Part shown: positions 22,100-24,239 of the stretch, piece by piece | How the letters are laid out: each line of letters opens with the position of its first letter | Position numbering within the stretch: position 1 is the stretch's first letter | Assembly: GCA_031269165.1 (NCBI GenBank) | Contig: JAISZQ010000108.1 | Location: forward strand, 1 to 24,239 | Length of the DNA: 24,239 nucleotides | Source of the DNA: Spirochaetaceae bacterium | GTDB taxonomy: Bacteria > Spirochaetota > Spirochaetia > Treponematales > Breznakiellaceae | Direction of reading: 5' to 3' | The notes under the pieces: generated by a model | What the model was told of the DNA's origin: nothing | The model's database searches: none | The model's input: the letters and a program-made list of their open reading frames with translations, nothing else | Position numbers and translations under genes: made by a program

Positions 22100-22250
22100 G
22101 GGGCCAGGCCCCGGCACTCCGCCTCTACGGAGGCTCCGTGCCGTGGCTGCGGTTGCCCGCACCCCTCCAATCCCTTGCGCTTGGAAGGGGGGCGTTGCCC
22201 CCTCAACCCCCACTGGGGGCTTGCCCCCAGACCCCCGGTTTGGGGCTTAC
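22100..22250. repeat. String of GC-rich palindromes between fhs and the cyclodeaminase gene
   Basis: GGGGCCAGGCCCC (22100-22112), CGGCAC...GTGCCG with inner GCCTC/GAGGC (22112-22143), CCCTCCAA/TTGGAAGGGG (about 22162-22190), GGGGGCGTTGCCCCC and GGGGGCTTGCCCCC follow in series. The last type is a common intergenic repeat in many anaerobes, as far as I recall. No gene is present. Confidence 0.65.
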
Positions 22251-22273
22251 TGATTATTTAAGGAAGATAACGA

Positions 22274-22918
22274 TTGAAGAAAGAACGAATGGCACTATCA
22301 CAGAAAGCGATCCCGGATTTTGTAGCCATGCTCGCCTCGAAAGAGGCGGTTCCCGGCGGTGGCGGCGCATCGGCATTAGTCGGCGCAATTGGTGTCGCGC
22401 TTGGCAACATGGTGGGCAGTCTCACCGTGGGCAAGAAAAAGTATGCGGACGTGGAGGCGGACATCATCGCGCTCAAGAAAAAAGCGGATGCCTTGCAGGA
22501 CGCGCTTCTGGCCCTCATCGACAAGGATGCCGAAGACTTTGAGCCTTTGTCCAGGGCGTACGGTCTTCCCAAGGACACGCCGGAACAACAGGCGGAAAAA
22601 GACCGCGTGATGGAAGCGGCGTTACGAGACGCGACAGCGACCCCGCTTGAAATTATGAAGAAATGCGCCGAGGCCATTGACGTTATCGAAGACTTTGCGG
22701 CAAAGGGATCAAAACTCGCCATCAGCGATGCGGGTGTCGGCGTGATCTTCTGCAAGGCGGCCCTCTCAGGCGCGAGCCTCAACGTCTTTATCAACACGAA
22801 GGCGATGCAAGACCGCGCCTCTGCGGAAAAGATAAACCGGGAAGCCGAGGCGTTACTTGCCACGTACGAGGCAAAAGCGGACAGGATTTTCGCGTCGGTG
22901 AAAGGGCGGTTGCAATAG
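22274..22918 (+). CDS. fchA: Cyclodeaminase/cyclohydrolase family protein (probable methenyl-THF cyclohydrolase, FchA-like)
   Basis: A 214-residue all-helical protein of the formiminotransferase-cyclodeaminase C-terminal family. The Gly-rich block VPGGGGASALVGAIG (26-40) followed by VGSLTVGKKKY (47-57) is diagnostic. In acetogens and purine fermenters the stand-alone form hydrolyses 5,10-methenyl-THF to 10-formyl-THF or acts as a formimino-THF cyclodeaminase. Sitting after fhs, it fits the next step of the folate one-carbon route. The start is uncertain: TTG at 22274 has AAGGA 9 nt upstream, while ATG at 22289 (MALSQKAIPDF) fits the family's usual N-terminus better but has a poor ribosome binding site. 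The lipoprotein gene follows after 20 bp. Confidence 0.88.
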   Translation: MKKERMALSQKAIPDFVAMLASKEAVPGGGGASALVGAIGVALGNMVGSLTVGKKKYADVEADIIALKKKADALQDALLALIDKDAEDFEPLSRAYGLPKDTPEQQAEKDRVMEAALRDATATPLEIMKKCAEAIDVIEDFAAKGSKLAISDAGVGVIFCKAALSGASLNVFINTKAMQDRASAEKINREAEALLATYEAKADRIFASVKGRLQ

Positions 22919-22938
22919 GATAACAAGAAGGTGCGATG

Positions 22939-23427
22939 ATGAAAAAATGGATTGGCGTATTGTTGGGCGTGTTGTGTTTCTTCGCGTGCGGGGACTTGCC
23001 GGAAACAAAGCCTTCGGACTGGGATAAGCGGCAAAATTTCTCAAGCAAGCGGTTTACCCCTCCAAATTCGGGCTGGTGGAGCGACGTTTCATTAAATCTA
23101 TTAAATACTACCGTTTCGACACAGGCGCAAAACATCGAAAAGAGCGAGCGCTGGAGAGGTTCCGGCAAATTTTCAAGCGGTGCCCCGGTTTACTATATTT
23201 TCAAGGCGGCAAACAGTGTGACGGTTACGATTGACTGGGAGTATCGGCGGGATGACCACATTGGTTTTGCCTATAAAAAAGTGGGCGCAACGGTAAACGA
23301 TTACGGGATGGACAGCGAGCCGATAGCGGTAGGGCAAAACGAGTATCTGGTAATGCGGATTTCCCCGCCCTCCGGTTTTTCCGGCTCTGCGACAACAGAC
23401 TGGGAAATCGGCTTTATCGTGAAATAG
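22939..23427 (+). CDS. Lipoprotein of unknown function
   Basis: A 162-residue protein with a lipoprotein signal: MKKWIGVLLGVLCFFAC, lipid attachment expected at C17 and a relaxed spirochaete-type lipobox. The mature part looks beta-rich, with VYYIFKAANSVTVTIDWEYR and EYLVMRISPPSGF, and ends TTDWEIGFIVK; an immunoglobulin- or jelly-roll-like fold is possible, but I do not recognise the family. There are two adjacent ATGs (22936, 22939); AGAAGGTG lies just before. It starts 20 bp after the fchA stop, so it is probably co-transcribed, though a functional link to folate chemistry is not apparent. Confidence 0.75.
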   Translation: MKKWIGVLLGVLCFFACGDLPETKPSDWDKRQNFSSKRFTPPNSGWWSDVSLNLLNTTVSTQAQNIEKSERWRGSGKFSSGAPVYYIFKAANSVTVTIDWEYRRDDHIGFAYKKVGATVNDYGMDSEPIAVGQNEYLVMRISPPSGFSGSATTDWEIGFIVK

Positions 23428-23430
23428 GTT

Positions 23431-23450
23431 GAGGCTGTTTCAAAACCTCA
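23431..23450 (+). repeat. REP half-site GAGGCTGTTTCAAAACCTCA
   Basis: This 20-mer is the reverse complement of 324-343, the left end of copy B. It stands alone right after the lipoprotein gene; no matching right end was seen. Confidence 0.6.
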
Positions 23451-23758
23451 CGCCGCAGTAGGCAGACCTTTCATAAGGCCATCGGCTGGCCGATGGCCCG
23501 CCGCCGTTAGGCAGAGAATCGAGGCTTGCTGTAACGCCGTTTTTGTGGTGAAGCGGAGCGGTTAGCCGGGCGGAAATGCGGAAGAGGGCGAGTTCTTGGG
23601 CGAAAAACTCGTTTTCTCCTCCCATACCCCCGTCCTTAGGCTGTCCCACCCCTCCGGGGAATTGAAAATGGGAAATGGAGAATGGAAAATGATAGGAAGG
23701 GAACGCGCTGTCTCCAAAACACGACATTATCCATTTTCCATTCGCGCCACGCGCGTGT
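23451..23758. other. Gene-free spacer with palindromes
   Basis: A 22-bp palindrome, GGCCATCGGC-TG-GCCGATGGCC, lies at 23477-23498. A GAGTT/AACTC hairpin lies near 23590-23612. GGAAATGGAGAATGGAAAATG (about 23671-23691) has a rough inverted copy at ATTATCCATTTTCCATTCGC (23728-23747). I see no convincing coding sequence. Confidence 0.5.
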
Positions 23759-24053
23759 CCTTCCCGTCCGCACGTTGAACCGGAGGGAGAACGTCTGCTT
23801 AATGAACAGGGTTCATCAGCCACTGCATAATCTTGGGTAGTTCAAGCCCGTTGGCGGGCCTCATGTAGAACGTGAGCCACGCCTCATTGAGCACAAGCCC
23901 GCGCATCTCGAAACCGAATTTCGCCTTCGTTTCGATAAGAACCCAATAGAAGAGCGTCACCGCCCACGCCAGCCGGAAGACCGGCTCGCCGACATTAATC
24001 TCGGTACGAACCTCGTACCAGACGTTTTCCGCCAATTCTCTTGGCCCTTTCAT
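23759..24053 (-). pseudogene. REP-associated tyrosine transposase (RAYT), broken by a palindromic 16-bp insert
   Basis: From the ATG at 24053 (AGGAAGG upstream) the frame reads MKGPRELAENVWYEVRTEIN, VGEPVFRLAWAVTLFYWVLI, FGFEMRGLVLNEAWLTFYMR and LPKIMQWL, a RAYT pattern of the kind I associate with Treponema. The usual HUH histidines (as in NHxH) are not visible. After MQWL the DNA has ATGAACCCTGTTCATT, a palindromic 16-mer that adds a stop and shifts the frame. Directly after it, in the +1 frame, KQTFSLRFNVRTGR continues the same protein to about 23759, where homology ends. So the gene is inactivated and also lacks its C-terminus. RAYTs mobilise REP palindromes; P4 lies just upstream. Confidence 0.7.
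23803..23815. repeat. Micro-palindrome TGAACAGGGTTCA inside the RAYT gene
   Basis: It forms the core of the 16-bp insert that breaks the RAYT reading frame. TGAACAGG equals the terminal sequence of copies A-G (TGAACAGGCTCTTA), so the insert may be a minimal form or a footprint of that family. Confidence 0.55.
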
Positions 24054-24077
24054 AAGCACCTTCCTGTGTATAGGTGG

Positions 24078-24109
24078 GGCCATTCCGAAACAGAAGTTTC
24101 GGAACGGCC
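24078..24109. repeat. REP-like palindrome P4 upstream of the RAYT gene
   Basis: GGCCATTCCGAAAC (24078-24091) pairs with GTTTCGGAACGGCC (24096-24109) with one mismatch, loop AGAA. It is the P1-P3 motif with a compensated A-to-G change (CCAAAAC to CCGAAAC; GTTTTGG to GTTTCGG). It sits 25 bp before the RAYT start, the classic position of REP sequences. The last 130 bp of the window hold no clear gene. Confidence 0.7.
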
Positions 24110-24239
24110 TTGTACCCTCTATTAAGGCGTTGGGAACTGTCCTGCTTTAATCAAACGGGAAAAAAGCGCGAAAAAGGTGAAAAACATTGAAGTTTTGAGA
24201 CAGGATCGGTACATTGCGGCGCGTAAAGGCCGTATTTGG

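Noticed and set aside
1..24239. CRISPR array
   Set aside because: Repeats are dispersed and palindromic with irregular spacing; no regular repeat-spacer series and no cas genes.
24177..24239. Possible gene start at the right edge (GTG at 24177, reading VKNIEVLRQDRYIAARKGRI)
   Set aside because: Only 21 codons fit in the window and part matches a repeat half-site (TTTTGAGACAGG); too little to support a call.

Overview
The window looks like a chromosomal segment of a Treponema-like spirochaete, probably an anaerobic gut or acetogenic type. The clues are a spirochaete-style Bat (VWA/TPR) operon, a formate-tetrahydrofolate ligase followed by a cyclodeaminase-family protein, a relic of a REP-associated transposase (RAYT) of a type I associate with Treponema, and standard sigma-70-like promoters. 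This placement is inference from gene content. No rRNA, tRNA or CRISPR array was seen.

Layout: 1-620 is a cluster of nested palindromic repeats. Next come a small secreted protein (746-1213), a LysM protein (1389-2234) and, on the minus strand, a PlsC-like acyltransferase (2565-3437) between repeat copies. A minus-strand multidomain protein (4015-5373) has an N-terminal RNxxxH motif, two GYF_2-like domains and an Asp-rich tail; it is preceded by a probable frameshifted gene. groEL (5936-7579) has its own promoter. A relic of a second permease/ATPase pair (7845-7975) lies ahead of an intact polar-amino-acid ABC operon (8101-10415). A hairpin-rich 530-bp spacer precedes a single-chain iron-sulfur L-serine dehydratase (11018-12715), whose last codons are antisense to a transposase relic. 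After a 900-bp repeat-filled spacer comes a five-gene Bat operon (13645-19119): DUF58, a membrane partner, BatA-like VWA, a BatB-BatC-like fusion and a BatD-like protein. A repeat-filled kilobase leads to fhs (20286-22010), the cyclodeaminase gene (22274-22918) and a lipoprotein (22939-23427). The right edge holds a broken RAYT gene with a REP palindrome at its 5' side.

How the genes work together: the ABC operon imports a polar amino acid and the serine dehydratase would deaminate serine to pyruvate. The fhs and cyclodeaminase products would interconvert formate, 10-formyl-THF and 5,10-methenyl-THF, feeding one-carbon metabolism or acetogenesis. The Bat proteins would form a periplasm-facing, membrane-anchored VWA complex.

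The main discovery candidate is the intergenic DNA. Seven copies (A-G) of a 170-320 bp element carry the terminal motif TAAGAGCCTGTTCAAAA and TA at their ends. Each contains a different set of small perfect palindromes, placed at fixed sites and often at the apex of another palindrome. The same palindrome modules also occur in unrelated host repeats. A second element with 16-bp inverted ends (CTTAAGTTGTTGACAG) is inserted in copy G and cut by the left window edge, and almost the same 16-mer supplies the -35 box of the fhs promoter. Simple REP palindromes share the terminal motif and flank the broken RAYT, which points to a degenerate REP/RAYT system that has spawned nested palindromes.
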